Shown here: one piece after another, positions 47,774-56,556 of the stretch
Layout of the letters: every line of letters starts with the position of its first letter
Numbering within the stretch: the first letter of the stretch is position 1
Assembly: GCF_040361275.1 (NCBI RefSeq)
Contig: NZ_APNH01000002.1
Location: forward strand, 744,001 to 808,000
Source of the DNA: Salinisphaera sp. T31B1
GTDB taxonomy: Bacteria > Pseudomonadota > Gammaproteobacteria > Nevskiales > Salinisphaeraceae
Reading direction: 5' to 3'
DNA length: 64,000 bases
Translations under genes and position numbers: made by a program
Notes under the pieces: generated by a model
The model's database searches: none
Seen by the model: the letters and a program-made list of their open reading frames with translations, nothing else
Told to the model about the DNA's origin: nothing

Positions 47774-49228
47774 TTAATCGTGCAGGCCATGTTTTTTTCT
47801 CATGCGCCATGGGACTGGAAAAATTTGCGCAAACTCCTGCATATGTGTCGTATTAATCTTCACCTTAGACAACCGCGAGCTACATTTCGCATAAAGGCCG
47901 TGGTGCAACGCTTTCTCCCTGAATCGCGCATCCTTATCTACGCTCAAAGCAGCGCTGATAATGCGTCGCGAGCTCATTGGCGGAATCACTTCCGCCAGCG
48001 CTTCTTTGCAGGTAATGCACGAGGCGCCCCAAATTCCCATTTTCACATCCCAATAAAGAAGATCAGCTAAGATACTGCTATCCACAGGCGCCTCGCTCAG
48101 CCATTGCAGCGTCCCTTCGTGCACGAAGTCCAAAGGCGGCATAAAGGCTCGCTTGGCTAAGCTCTCGGCGCTGGCCTGAGCGGGCGCAATGTAGCCAAAC
48201 GAATTACGCAACAGCTCACCTATAAACCCTTGCATGTTGACCCCCCCCGAGCCCAATATTCGGCCGAGCGCCTCTGCTTCCCGTCTGGAAGGATCAAAAC
48301 ACATATAACTGGAATTTCTGTCCAATATATCAAGCAGGTATTCGTCGAAATCACTGCTTTCGTGAGTAACATGCTTCAGACCCGCAATGTTAGCTATCTT
48401 ACCGGGCAAAACCGCGTCGTGACGTGGAATGCCCCGGTAATTAAAACTGAAGGCTTCTATGGCGCCTCCGATTCCAGCGGCGACCGCAGCTACGGCGCGC
48501 GAGTCGTGGCCTCCGGTAAGCGACACATAGCCTGAATAGCGCGCTAGAATTGCACGCATCAACCCTTGCGTATCCTGATAGATACGATCCACAGCCACCG
48601 GTACCGCTTGAAGCTCAGGATCCTGCTTCGGCCAAAAGCGAGCCACTGTATAAGTATTGAGGTCGATCCGCCGGTTCGGTAATAATTGCTTGAAATTATC
48701 AAACGGGTATACATACGGCGGCCACGTCGGCGATCGATATTTTTTTAATAGTTCGGTGTAATCGCGAGCGCGTTTCAGCCCCAGCAAATCCGCAACGATT
48801 TGCGGCTGAGACGCCACAATTCGGTGATGACCGTCCGAATACAGAAATACTGTCTTGAATCCACACGCATCGTGGTACAAGAAATGCCTGCCGCCCATAC
48901 GACAACAGAGCACGAAACGGCCACCCATCCTTTCGAGCTCGAGCTCTAAAGACTCGGAATCTTCGACCTGACGCGTTATATTCTCGATCACACGCCTGCT
49001 GCTGTTTGCCGGATTGTCGGGATCGAGAATTATGCCGAGACACACAATTTCGATGCGACCTACACTCGCGTGCTCATAAGGTAAATCTGGGTGAAGATGG
49101 AGTTCGTAGTCACCCCAGACGACCTTGGACCATGCAGACAATGGCTTGGCGAACTCATTATCTTGATCGGAATGCATCAACAGGAATTGCTTCCGATATA
49201 ACAAATTTTCTTTGTCGCTGTTTTCCAT
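47774..49228 (-). CDS. Asparagine-synthase-like protein without N-terminal glutaminase cysteine
   Basis: 484 residues from the chosen ATG; 19 further codons are open upstream. The PP-loop appears as TGGHDS (238-243; usually SGGxDS), preceded by YSGYVSL. The N-terminal half resembles the Ntn-glutaminase scaffold in length and has the GGRFVLCCRMGGRHFLYHDACG segment, but the initiator Met is not followed by Cys, so ammonia from glutamine is not expected to be released here. It may adenylate a carboxylate on a sugar acid using another amine. The ribosome site AAGGA is about 11 bases before the ATG. Composition is AT richer than average. Confidence 0.75.
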   Translation of the reverse strand: MENSDKENLLYRKQFLLMHSDQDNEFAKPLSAWSKVVWGDYELHLHPDLPYEHASVGRIEIVCLGIILDPDNPANSSRRVIENITRQVEDSESLELELERMGGRFVLCCRMGGRHFLYHDACGFKTVFLYSDGHHRIVASQPQIVADLLGLKRARDYTELLKKYRSPTWPPYVYPFDNFKQLLPNRRIDLNTYTVARFWPKQDPELQAVPVAVDRIYQDTQGLMRAILARYSGYVSLTGGHDSRAVAAVAAGIGGAIEAFSFNYRGIPRHDAVLPGKIANIAGLKHVTHESSDFDEYLLDILDRNSSYMCFDPSRREAEALGRILGSGGVNMQGFIGELLRNSFGYIAPAQASAESLAKRAFMPPLDFVHEGTLQWLSEAPVDSSILADLLYWDVKMGIWGASCITCKEALAEVIPPMSSRRIISAALSVDKDARFREKALHHGLYAKCSSRLSKVKINTTHMQEFAQIFPVPWRMRKKHGLHD

Positions 49229-49366
49229 TGATTGCCGGTTCCTTCGCCCCGTCAGCTTTACGCTAACAATATAATCGCGCCGCAAACAGCAGCACGCACG
49301 TTCTCGTCATACTCTAGACGCGGGATCTGTTAGAAACCGTTCGCGTATCGATAGGTCGCGCTGACG

Positions 49367-51556
49367 CTACCGCGGTGCAATTGCAAACTGGGGCGCCCAG
49401 CTATAATCCGGCTTGACAGGTCGACTGATGAATAGTCGCCAAGCCTCAGCAGCCCCTGGATTCTTGGAACCAGCCGCTGCCGCCAGTCCTATCTGAAAAT
49501 TCGCTGGAAACCCCGTTGCGGATTTCGGATATCCCACCATCGTATTTGCCGGATAGTGCCATTTTTTCTTGCCATATTTGTCGGCTAACGCGACATTGAG
49601 CTTGTCCGGCGCGCACCCTGCACCAATTAGCTCGGGAAACGTGTTTTTGTAGACTGCGCCGAAGTCAGTGTAATACGGACTATCCTTCGTATTTCGTAAC
49701 CGGACCTGGTAAGCGGACGCCAGTGGCCAACAGTAGTCAGGGCTCGTCATCAAACCGATTTGGAATTTGCTGGTCCAATCGAGTAACCGATCGGCACCGT
49801 CAAATCCCTGTTCGGCGAGATTACCTACCGTCCAGTTGAAAAATGATTGCTGCCAGGTCGCAATACCGGTGCGTTCGGCGCTGCCGTTCTTATAGATCAC
49901 GGCGCCCCAGCTAGCGACAGCACCAAGCCTGTTCGAATCCGGACTATCGGTATAACGCTTGTTATACCACTCAAGATTTCTCGAAATAACGTCGTTGAAA
50001 TATGACTTCAAAGACGAATCATCCGGCAGAATATAGGCCGCATCACCCAACGAACGAAGCGCCCACGCTTGACCTCGTAGCTGAGTCGAGTGAACGAGAC
50101 CTTCGTCATAACCTCGATATTTCGGATTCTGCCAAAAAATCGACCAGTTCGCCCAGAATTCCATTTCAGAAGCATAGTACCAGTCACCGGTCGCCAGATA
50201 AGCCACGTATGCGGGCGCCGGATGATGCGCATTGTCGGCCTTGAGTGGCGTTTTGCATCGCCCTTTGTCGGCGCACAGGGGAAAGCGGTCATCGTTGTGA
50301 GGAGCCACATCGCAGCTAGCCGACCGAGCCGCCCATAGCGTTGTAGCACACGGATGTTTTTTGAGCGATAACGGAATATGGTGATCTTTTTCCCGATAGT
50401 GAATGTTATACGCACCTAAAGCATCACTATTGGCAAGCATCCATCGGTACAAGCGGTAGTCTGTATCGATGACATAAGCGCTACTCCAGCGTGGCAAAGG
50501 TCCAATCTGTGATTGAGCCCCGGTGATCTGCATCTGTTTCGACAAATCGCACGATTTAAGCGGATCGCAATGCTGGCGCACCTTGTTGGCCAACTTGGGA
50601 TTTAAACGAATGTCCTGATAGTTCGGCAGCGCCGGTGTGGATTGAATATAAGCCGGATTCAAGGCAGCGTATAGCGGCGCTTTGGAGCTTTTACCCCACC
50701 ACATAGTCTTATGCCAGCGCGCTTGGCGATAATGTTCTAATTGGTGTGTTTGGAAAGTGGAGGCACTGGGAATCGAAATCGTCGCGACGTAATTCAAGTT
50801 ACGCGGCTCTTTGACATACGCCCAGGCATTCTCCGCAATCACGTCGACTCGTACTTTCTCGACGCTTGATGGCCCGTAGGCCCGCACGGCAAAATACACT
50901 TCCAGATGCGGTTGTCTGTCGCCCTTAGTGTTAGTCGGTGGTGCGCCGACAATCCATTCTGACACTAGTGGGCCCGCCAACCATTTACGACAGTAAATAG
51001 TCGCTTGTTCACAGCCACCATCTCGCTGGATTTGCGTAAACAACTCACGTGCGGACACGCGCCATTGGCCTTCGGCCGCATTTGCTCTAAACACGGTATC
51101 AAAGGCTGTATCTAGTACATCTGCCATCCGAAGGACCTCGGCAGGTCGTGCCGCGTCCGGTTGGGCCTCGGCGACTAGTGCGATTACAGCGTCGTCTTCA
51201 CAAGGCGCTTGCACCGTGATCACAGCATGGCGCGCTGAGCCATCCTCGTTCCGTGCTTTTATATCGACCTGGGTAGCCAGTCGCTCGCCTTTATATTCTG
51301 CGCGCAGTGTCTGGCCAGCCGGCAGGTCTCCCGTGCGAAACGGCTGGCCAAAAGTGACCGGCGCAAAACGACAGCCTGCCTCGTCTAGATCGGTCAGGCG
51401 AACCGTGGTCACGGTGCCCGCCGGTAGTGGGGCTGCGTCTTTGGCTAGTGAAACGACAGCTGCCGCCCCCCCGCAACCTGCTAGCAACCAAGTCGAAACG
51501 AACAGCCATAAACTATGCGCAAGCCAATGCTTACAAACAGCTCTCGTCAATCGCAT
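49367..51556 (-). CDS. Outer-membrane lipoprotein, probable polysaccharide lyase or hydrolase
   Basis: 729 residues. Signal segment LWLFVSTWLLAGCGG with a lipobox Cys. About residues 45-130 are beta-rich (VRLTDLDEAG, FGQPFRTGDLPAGQTLRAEYKGERLATQVD) and resemble the RIFT-barrel domain of rhamnogalacturonan-lyase-like (YetA/PcRGLX) proteins. The remainder is helix- and Trp/Tyr-rich, consistent with an alpha-toroid (RGQAWALRSLGDAAY, ANWSIFWQNPKY). It has no identified catalytic residues. It may trim or lyse the exported polysaccharide. It overlaps the GT4 upstream by 10 bases. Confidence 0.65.
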   Translation of the reverse strand: MRLTRAVCKHWLAHSLWLFVSTWLLAGCGGAAAVVSLAKDAAPLPAGTVTTVRLTDLDEAGCRFAPVTFGQPFRTGDLPAGQTLRAEYKGERLATQVDIKARNEDGSARHAVITVQAPCEDDAVIALVAEAQPDAARPAEVLRMADVLDTAFDTVFRANAAEGQWRVSARELFTQIQRDGGCEQATIYCRKWLAGPLVSEWIVGAPPTNTKGDRQPHLEVYFAVRAYGPSSVEKVRVDVIAENAWAYVKEPRNLNYVATISIPSASTFQTHQLEHYRQARWHKTMWWGKSSKAPLYAALNPAYIQSTPALPNYQDIRLNPKLANKVRQHCDPLKSCDLSKQMQITGAQSQIGPLPRWSSAYVIDTDYRLYRWMLANSDALGAYNIHYREKDHHIPLSLKKHPCATTLWAARSASCDVAPHNDDRFPLCADKGRCKTPLKADNAHHPAPAYVAYLATGDWYYASEMEFWANWSIFWQNPKYRGYDEGLVHSTQLRGQAWALRSLGDAAYILPDDSSLKSYFNDVISRNLEWYNKRYTDSPDSNRLGAVASWGAVIYKNGSAERTGIATWQQSFFNWTVGNLAEQGFDGADRLLDWTSKFQIGLMTSPDYCWPLASAYQVRLRNTKDSPYYTDFGAVYKNTFPELIGAGCAPDKLNVALADKYGKKKWHYPANTMVGYPKSATGFPANFQIGLAAAAGSKNPGAAEAWRLFISRPVKPDYSWAPQFAIAPR

Positions 51557-52842
51557 AACTCAATCTCCCTGGCCAGCCCGGCGAGCTTCGCCGTTCCTGC
51601 GCTTCTCGTGTAACGGGCGAGCGCCCTTTCGTCCACACTTGGCTGTTGTGCTGCTCGGATCTGGCCGAGAAATACACGCAACTTGTCGGCGATCGCCTGG
51701 GCGTCGTCTATGGGCGCCACTGCGGCTCCGCCGGTCTCATCGAGTAACGCCGCGGTATCACCGCCGGCGCCGATCAGTGCGAATACGGGGCGTCCGATAC
51801 GAAGATATTCGAAGATCTTGGCAGGAATCTGGGCGTTGAACTCCGTGCCCTGGAACAGTAACAGGCCGTGAGCGGCCGCCTGCTCAGCTAACGCGTCCTG
51901 ATACGGAATCGGCGGAGCGAGATCCACCATATCCGTGATATCGAGCGTCTCCACCATGCGTTGATAGATATCCTCCGAGCCGCTCGCACGCAGGGTCACC
52001 CGTAGACGGGTGCTGCCCACAACCCCGTCGCGCTTGAGTTGCGAAAGCGCCTCGAAGAACGGTTCCGGGTTACGACCCTTCGGATACAGCAGGCCGCTGT
52101 GAACCAGCTTGACCACGTCTCGCTCCGTCGGGTTCGGCGGGGCGGCGATCGTGGCCAGGCTCTCGTCCTCGAACCCATTGGGGATGACATGGAGTCGTCC
52201 GGCATCGGCCAGCGCTGGAAAGCGTCTTGCATACGATGCGCGTGCGCCGGGCGTGGTGAACACCACGGCTTTCGCGCAGTCCATGGTGCGCCGCTCGATC
52301 GATTTCATCGCGCGCTGTTGCAACGCGGTGCCCGCCGGCACCACCGGGTCTCGGAAATCGGCAATCCAAGGCAACCCGGTGATACGGGATAACGTCAGCG
52401 CAACCAAGTGGGTGGTCCCGATCGGATACGTCGACCAGATAACCCGAACACGGTGGCGGCGGATCAACGCCAGCCCGCGGGCCACGGCGGTAGGCCACCA
52501 GGATACCCATCGGTCGGGCACGGCCGTCAGCGCGCTGTATTTACCACGCCAACCCAGGTGTCTGCGTGCATCGATGGCCGGCGTTCGGTAGACGGGCAGG
52601 TCCGCAGGCACATCGGACAACCCTTGTACGTCGACACGCTCATAGGCACGCGGAGTCGGCGCCAACACGACCGGCCGCCAGCCGTGAGCCGGCAGATGGC
52701 GTGCGAAGCCAAGTGTGCGTAACCGTCCGGTGGACGAAGCGTCCGGCGGGAAGTGATAGGCGATCAGCAGTATCGCAGAGCACGCATCGGTGCCGCTGGT
52801 GGCGTCTTCCGCCGGTTGTTCAGTCAATTCGCTTACCACCAC
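51547..52842 (-). CDS. GT4 glycosyltransferase
   Basis: 431 residues. A GT-B protein: N-terminal ILLIAYHFPPDASSTGRLRT and C-terminal nucleotide-sugar site ending in AKIFEYLRIGRPVFALIG. It starts at GTG. It overlaps the O-ligase-like gene by 10 bases and the lipoprotein gene by 10, so all three are translationally linked. Probably cytosolic, peripheral to the inner membrane. Confidence 0.87.
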   Translation of the reverse strand: MVVSELTEQPAEDATSGTDACSAILLIAYHFPPDASSTGRLRTLGFARHLPAHGWRPVVLAPTPRAYERVDVQGLSDVPADLPVYRTPAIDARRHLGWRGKYSALTAVPDRWVSWWPTAVARGLALIRRHRVRVIWSTYPIGTTHLVALTLSRITGLPWIADFRDPVVPAGTALQQRAMKSIERRTMDCAKAVVFTTPGARASYARRFPALADAGRLHVIPNGFEDESLATIAAPPNPTERDVVKLVHSGLLYPKGRNPEPFFEALSQLKRDGVVGSTRLRVTLRASGSEDIYQRMVETLDITDMVDLAPPIPYQDALAEQAAAHGLLLFQGTEFNAQIPAKIFEYLRIGRPVFALIGAGGDTAALLDETGGAAVAPIDDAQAIADKLRVFLGQIRAAQQPSVDERALARYTRSAGTAKLAGLAREIELCD

Positions 52843-54236
52843 GGAAGATCCTGGACACCGTTCGGGCCGGTCTTGCGGCCTCGCGCCGGTCGTCTAGTCC
52901 GAGGCCTGATTTCCCTGCGCCCAGGCGGGCCGACGTCGGGCGTCGTACCGGACGCGGGCGACGGCGTATCACCGGGACTACGGACAGCCTCGGACCTGAC
53001 GGCCCGTTCAAGCAGCACATTGAGTACGGCCGTGATCGCGAGCATCTGATAGAACAGGTCGAAATACGGCATCGGCAGGAATGCTCCCGCGGCCATGTAC
53101 GCGAGCAGCGATACCTGCATCATGCTGGCGAGATCGCCCATCCAGGCCGTATCGGGCGAACCGCGTGTTCGCTTTCTGATCCGCGCCAGACTGAGCCAGG
53201 CGGTGGCGAGCATGCCCACGAACAACCCGAACCCGACGAAGCCGTGCTCGCCCAGCACCTCGAAGAATATGCTGTGAATAGCCCGATGCTTCGCGCCGGG
53301 CGGGCCATAGGTATTCCACATGTCGCTGCTCGCCCATACCCGCATCCCACCGCCGAGTAGCGGATTGGCTATCGCGACATTGGTTGCGAACTTCCAGGAA
53401 TCGAGCCGCCCCTGCGCCGACTGATCCTCCTCGTACTGGTCGATGGTATTCATCCGGTCATACCACTGCTGCGGCATGAACGATGCCAGGCCGATCGCCA
53501 GGATCGGCATGACCAGTATCAGGGATCGGCGGTGACGGCTCTTGTACAGCAACATGATGCTGGTCACGCCCAATGCCAGCAGACCGCCCCGGGAATAGGT
53601 GCCGATGATGGAAAAAGCGGTCAGCCCCATCAGTACCCATAGACCGATCCGGCACCATTTCCTCGGTTCGTGCAGCTGCATGTAGCGCATGAACGGAATG
53701 CTCATGCACATGACGAGCGCGAAACCGTTGTTATCCCGGAAGAAACTCTTAATCGGCCCCATCACGTTGTAACTGCCGCCGGTCATCAGCGTGAACAGGC
53801 CGCCCTTGAACCCCCAGAAGCCGAATGACAGCACGATCGTCCACAACACCCAGTGCAGCTTCTGTCGGTCGGTGACGAGTATGAGCGTGAAATACGCCAT
53901 CAACAGGATCTTGAAGAACCGAACCCACTCGGTACGCGCCATGTCCGCCTCGACGGCCGTAAGCGCGGTGATTCCGGTCCAGACCAGGAACAGGGTCATG
54001 GCCACCATGACCGGCGTCATGCGCAGCGGCTGGCGTTGATCGCTATGGGCCATGGTGGCAATCATTGTCACCAGCGCGGTTATCATGACCCAGTTGAACC
54101 CGGTCGCAAAGCCGTAGGCCACACGATGGGGGTTCATGTAGCTGAACAGAATCCACAGCATCAGCCCGACAACCGGGCGCATGAAGGCCATGGGTATCGT
54201 GGCGGTCACGAACATCAGCAGTACAAGCGCGCGCAT
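52833..54236 (-). CDS. O-antigen-ligase-like membrane protein, exosortase-A-associated O-glycosylation ligase type
   Basis: 467 residues with about 10 transmembrane helices and a large periplasmic loop (MNTIDQYEEDQSAQGRLDSW...HRAIHSIFFEVLGEHGFVGF). The N-terminus (RALVLLMFVTATIPMAFMRPVVGLMLWILFSYMNPHR) resembles the exosortase-A-associated putative O-glycosylation ligase family known in PEP-CTERM polysaccharide loci. It may transfer the polymer to its acceptor. The Arg/Pro-rich C-terminal tail is not conserved-looking. The start is ATG, sharing one base with the preceding stop. Confidence 0.88.
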   Translation of the reverse strand: MRALVLLMFVTATIPMAFMRPVVGLMLWILFSYMNPHRVAYGFATGFNWVMITALVTMIATMAHSDQRQPLRMTPVMVAMTLFLVWTGITALTAVEADMARTEWVRFFKILLMAYFTLILVTDRQKLHWVLWTIVLSFGFWGFKGGLFTLMTGGSYNVMGPIKSFFRDNNGFALVMCMSIPFMRYMQLHEPRKWCRIGLWVLMGLTAFSIIGTYSRGGLLALGVTSIMLLYKSRHRRSLILVMPILAIGLASFMPQQWYDRMNTIDQYEEDQSAQGRLDSWKFATNVAIANPLLGGGMRVWASSDMWNTYGPPGAKHRAIHSIFFEVLGEHGFVGFGLFVGMLATAWLSLARIRKRTRGSPDTAWMGDLASMMQVSLLAYMAAGAFLPMPYFDLFYQMLAITAVLNVLLERAVRSEAVRSPGDTPSPASGTTPDVGPPGRREIRPRTRRPARGRKTGPNGVQDLPWW

Positions 54237-55378
54237 CAGCCAGGCTCCCGGGCCGCATCGAAGTTCATCAAGGCATCCATAAAGAATCGGGCTGCCCAGT
54301 TCGGATATCGTCCCGGCATGTATTGACCGTTGAGAGGCGCGGAGCCCGGAATGGCCCCCCGGACACCCTCGTCGGGATGGTCTCGCTTCTGGCGAGTCTG
54401 GGTGAAAGCAATACACCGGCGCGCCGGCGAATGCCAATCGCCGGATACCCCGTATTCGGACAATCTCAGCCAGATGCCGGCCATCTGCACATTACCCGTC
54501 AAACACGACCAGCGCCCGCTCGCGCGCCAATTATCATCGAAGCGGCCCGGCAGGCTGCCATCCGATCTTATCCGGTCGGCGACACAACGCGCGGTCGCGG
54601 CGGCCTGCGCCACGTAACCGTCCACGCCCTGGCGGATACCGACCTCCATGATGCCCCGCAATGCATAGGCAATCGTATGGGTCAACGGGCGGTCGTTGTC
54701 GTCCAGATCGTTGTAGTCGAACCACCCATTGGGCCGGCGCTGGCGCAGCGCCCACTCTATGTTGGCGATGGCCGCCGTTGTATAGCGATGCTCGCCGAGC
54801 ACCTCGGCCGCCTGCACCAGGCCGAACGCCACACGCGTGTTGTATGTATTGATCTGGGAGCTGCAGAACGGTGAGCCGTAGCGCCGCCATGCGCCGTCGT
54901 CATCCTGTGCGGCCAGCAACCAGTCGCAGGCGCGCCGCAACGATTCGGCAAAGCGCGAGTCGCCGGTGGCCCGATAGGCTGCAGCCCAGCCGAACAGCAC
55001 TTGCCCCGTGTTGAATATAGTGGGCACGATTTGGTCTTTGGAATCGAGCGTGCCGGCCCGAACCGCACCGTCGGATAGCTGTATATCCGATTCCCAGTGC
55101 GCCATGCGGATGGCCCGTTCGAAAAATTCGTCGCGCCCGCTGCGCGCAGCATATTCGAAGAACGTCGGGATAATATATCCGGTGGTCTCCGGATATGATC
55201 CCGCCCAGACACGTCGGCGCCCGTCATAGAAAGCCGATACCCCACCGTCCGGGGTGGCGTCCTGGGCTCTTGCGATCCAGTCCGCGGCCGCGTGTAACGC
55301 GACGTCGAGATCGGGCAACGCGTCGTCCGTCGGCCAACCGAGCGTTCGACGAAGCGACAGCCAAGCCGAACGGATCAT
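54236..55378 (-). CDS. Alpha/alpha-barrel (toroid) protein
   Basis: 380 residues with repeated helical units: WESDIQLSDGAVRAGTLDS, TGQVLFGWAAAYRATGD, NTRVAFGLVQAAEVLGE, NIEWALRQRRPNGWFDYNDL and LTGNVQMAGIWLRLSEY, spaced about 50-60 residues. It resembles squalene cyclase/epimerase-type (alpha/alpha)6 folds. No signal peptide, so cytoplasmic. Function unknown; it may act on a polyprenyl or sugar substrate. It overlaps ATP-grasp by ATGA and the ligase by one base. Confidence 0.7.
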   Translation of the reverse strand: MIRSAWLSLRRTLGWPTDDALPDLDVALHAAADWIARAQDATPDGGVSAFYDGRRRVWAGSYPETTGYIIPTFFEYAARSGRDEFFERAIRMAHWESDIQLSDGAVRAGTLDSKDQIVPTIFNTGQVLFGWAAAYRATGDSRFAESLRRACDWLLAAQDDDGAWRRYGSPFCSSQINTYNTRVAFGLVQAAEVLGEHRYTTAAIANIEWALRQRRPNGWFDYNDLDDNDRPLTHTIAYALRGIMEVGIRQGVDGYVAQAAATARCVADRIRSDGSLPGRFDDNWRASGRWSCLTGNVQMAGIWLRLSEYGVSGDWHSPARRCIAFTQTRQKRDHPDEGVRGAIPGSAPLNGQYMPGRYPNWAARFFMDALMNFDAAREPG

Positions 55379-56550
55379 GACTTACGTCGTCCGATACGCG
55401 GCAGCCGACGCTCCACGCGAGCCACCAACGACGCAACCGCAGGTCCCGGATCATTCCAGCGTTGCAGCGCATCGACGACCTGCGCGCCCTCGGGCATCAC
55501 CGCCGGCTCTGCGTGAGGATGGGCCGCCGAACGAGCCGTGCCGTATCGCTCACGCCATACCCGGACTCGGGTCCCAGGCGGCAGGCGCGCCGGCGCGGCC
55601 AGATCAAGCGTATCGCAATACGCCAGCAATGGAAGATTGGTGCCACAAAGTGTGGCGATTTCTTCCTGGAAGTCGGTGCGGCCGACTGTTGGCTCCACGA
55701 TGACGTACGCATTGCGCGTCATATCGTACTTGTATTCCATGCTTGCCAACCCCCGAATGCCCGCGTGTTCGAAGAAGCGGTCCGTAGCCTCGACCAATTC
55801 TCCGGCCTCGGGAGCAGCGGTACAACTCGCCGTGCCACCGACACGCGGCGGCCAGCAGACCAGCTTGCGTCCGACGAACGAAAACGCGCGTCCACCGTTC
55901 AGCGGCCGATACTGCAAACAGAAATACAGATCGCTATCAAGACCGACAACCCATTCCTGGACGATCACGTCTGGCAATACGGGCAGGATGCGCGCGATCA
56001 GATGCCGCGCGCTGTCGTAATCGTCGACACGATAGGCCTTATCGAATGCTTGTTCGTAGGCCGGCGTGCGACGGCCGGGCTTGACGACGAGGGGCAGTTT
56101 GCACCGCGCGATGGCATCGAGCTGTTCGCGTTCCGTGATATGGATGGTCCGGGGGATCGCCAGGCCAGCCTCGAGCGCAATCGTCCGTACGCCGTCCTTG
56201 TGCAACGCCGGTTCCAGCCGGCTCGGTGCGCCCATGGTCAGGTGGAAGCGCTTGGACATCGAGCCATAGTTTGACGCTACCGCAGCGACCGCTTGCTCGG
56301 TGGTGAGTATCAATACCGGCCTCAGCGGGGAAAGCCGACCGGCTACGGATTCGAGTGCATGGACGATGTCACTGGGCTGATCACCGCCACTGATCACCGC
56401 TTTCGCGTAGCGGCTCCGCAGCGCCGGCGCGGCGGCGTTCGCATCGATGACGATAGTCGGCACACCGGCCTGTCCAAGACTGCGCACTACGCCGAGCCCG
56501 TTGATCCCGCCGCCCACGACTACGGCCGGCGTCATAAACCGACTGCCCAT
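55375..56550 (-). CDS. ATP-grasp carboxylate-amine ligase family protein
   Basis: 391 residues. An N-terminal Rossmann-like domain (VVVGGGINGLGVVRSLGQAG) precedes an ATP-grasp domain: VVKPGRRTPAYEQAFDKAYRV, IVQEWVVGLDSDLYF and the C-terminal metal site EYKYD...IVEPTVGRTDFQEE. This family activates a carboxylate and joins it to an amine or thiol, so amidation of a uronate is possible but unproven. The start could be the ATG five codons on. It overlaps the toroid gene by ATGA. Confidence 0.82.
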   Translation of the reverse strand: MGSRFMTPAVVVGGGINGLGVVRSLGQAGVPTIVIDANAAAPALRSRYAKAVISGGDQPSDIVHALESVAGRLSPLRPVLILTTEQAVAAVASNYGSMSKRFHLTMGAPSRLEPALHKDGVRTIALEAGLAIPRTIHITEREQLDAIARCKLPLVVKPGRRTPAYEQAFDKAYRVDDYDSARHLIARILPVLPDVIVQEWVVGLDSDLYFCLQYRPLNGGRAFSFVGRKLVCWPPRVGGTASCTAAPEAGELVEATDRFFEHAGIRGLASMEYKYDMTRNAYVIVEPTVGRTDFQEEIATLCGTNLPLLAYCDTLDLAAPARLPPGTRVRVWRERYGTARSAAHPHAEPAVMPEGAQVVDALQRWNDPGPAVASLVARVERRLPRIGRRKS

Positions 56551-56556
56551 AGCGAA

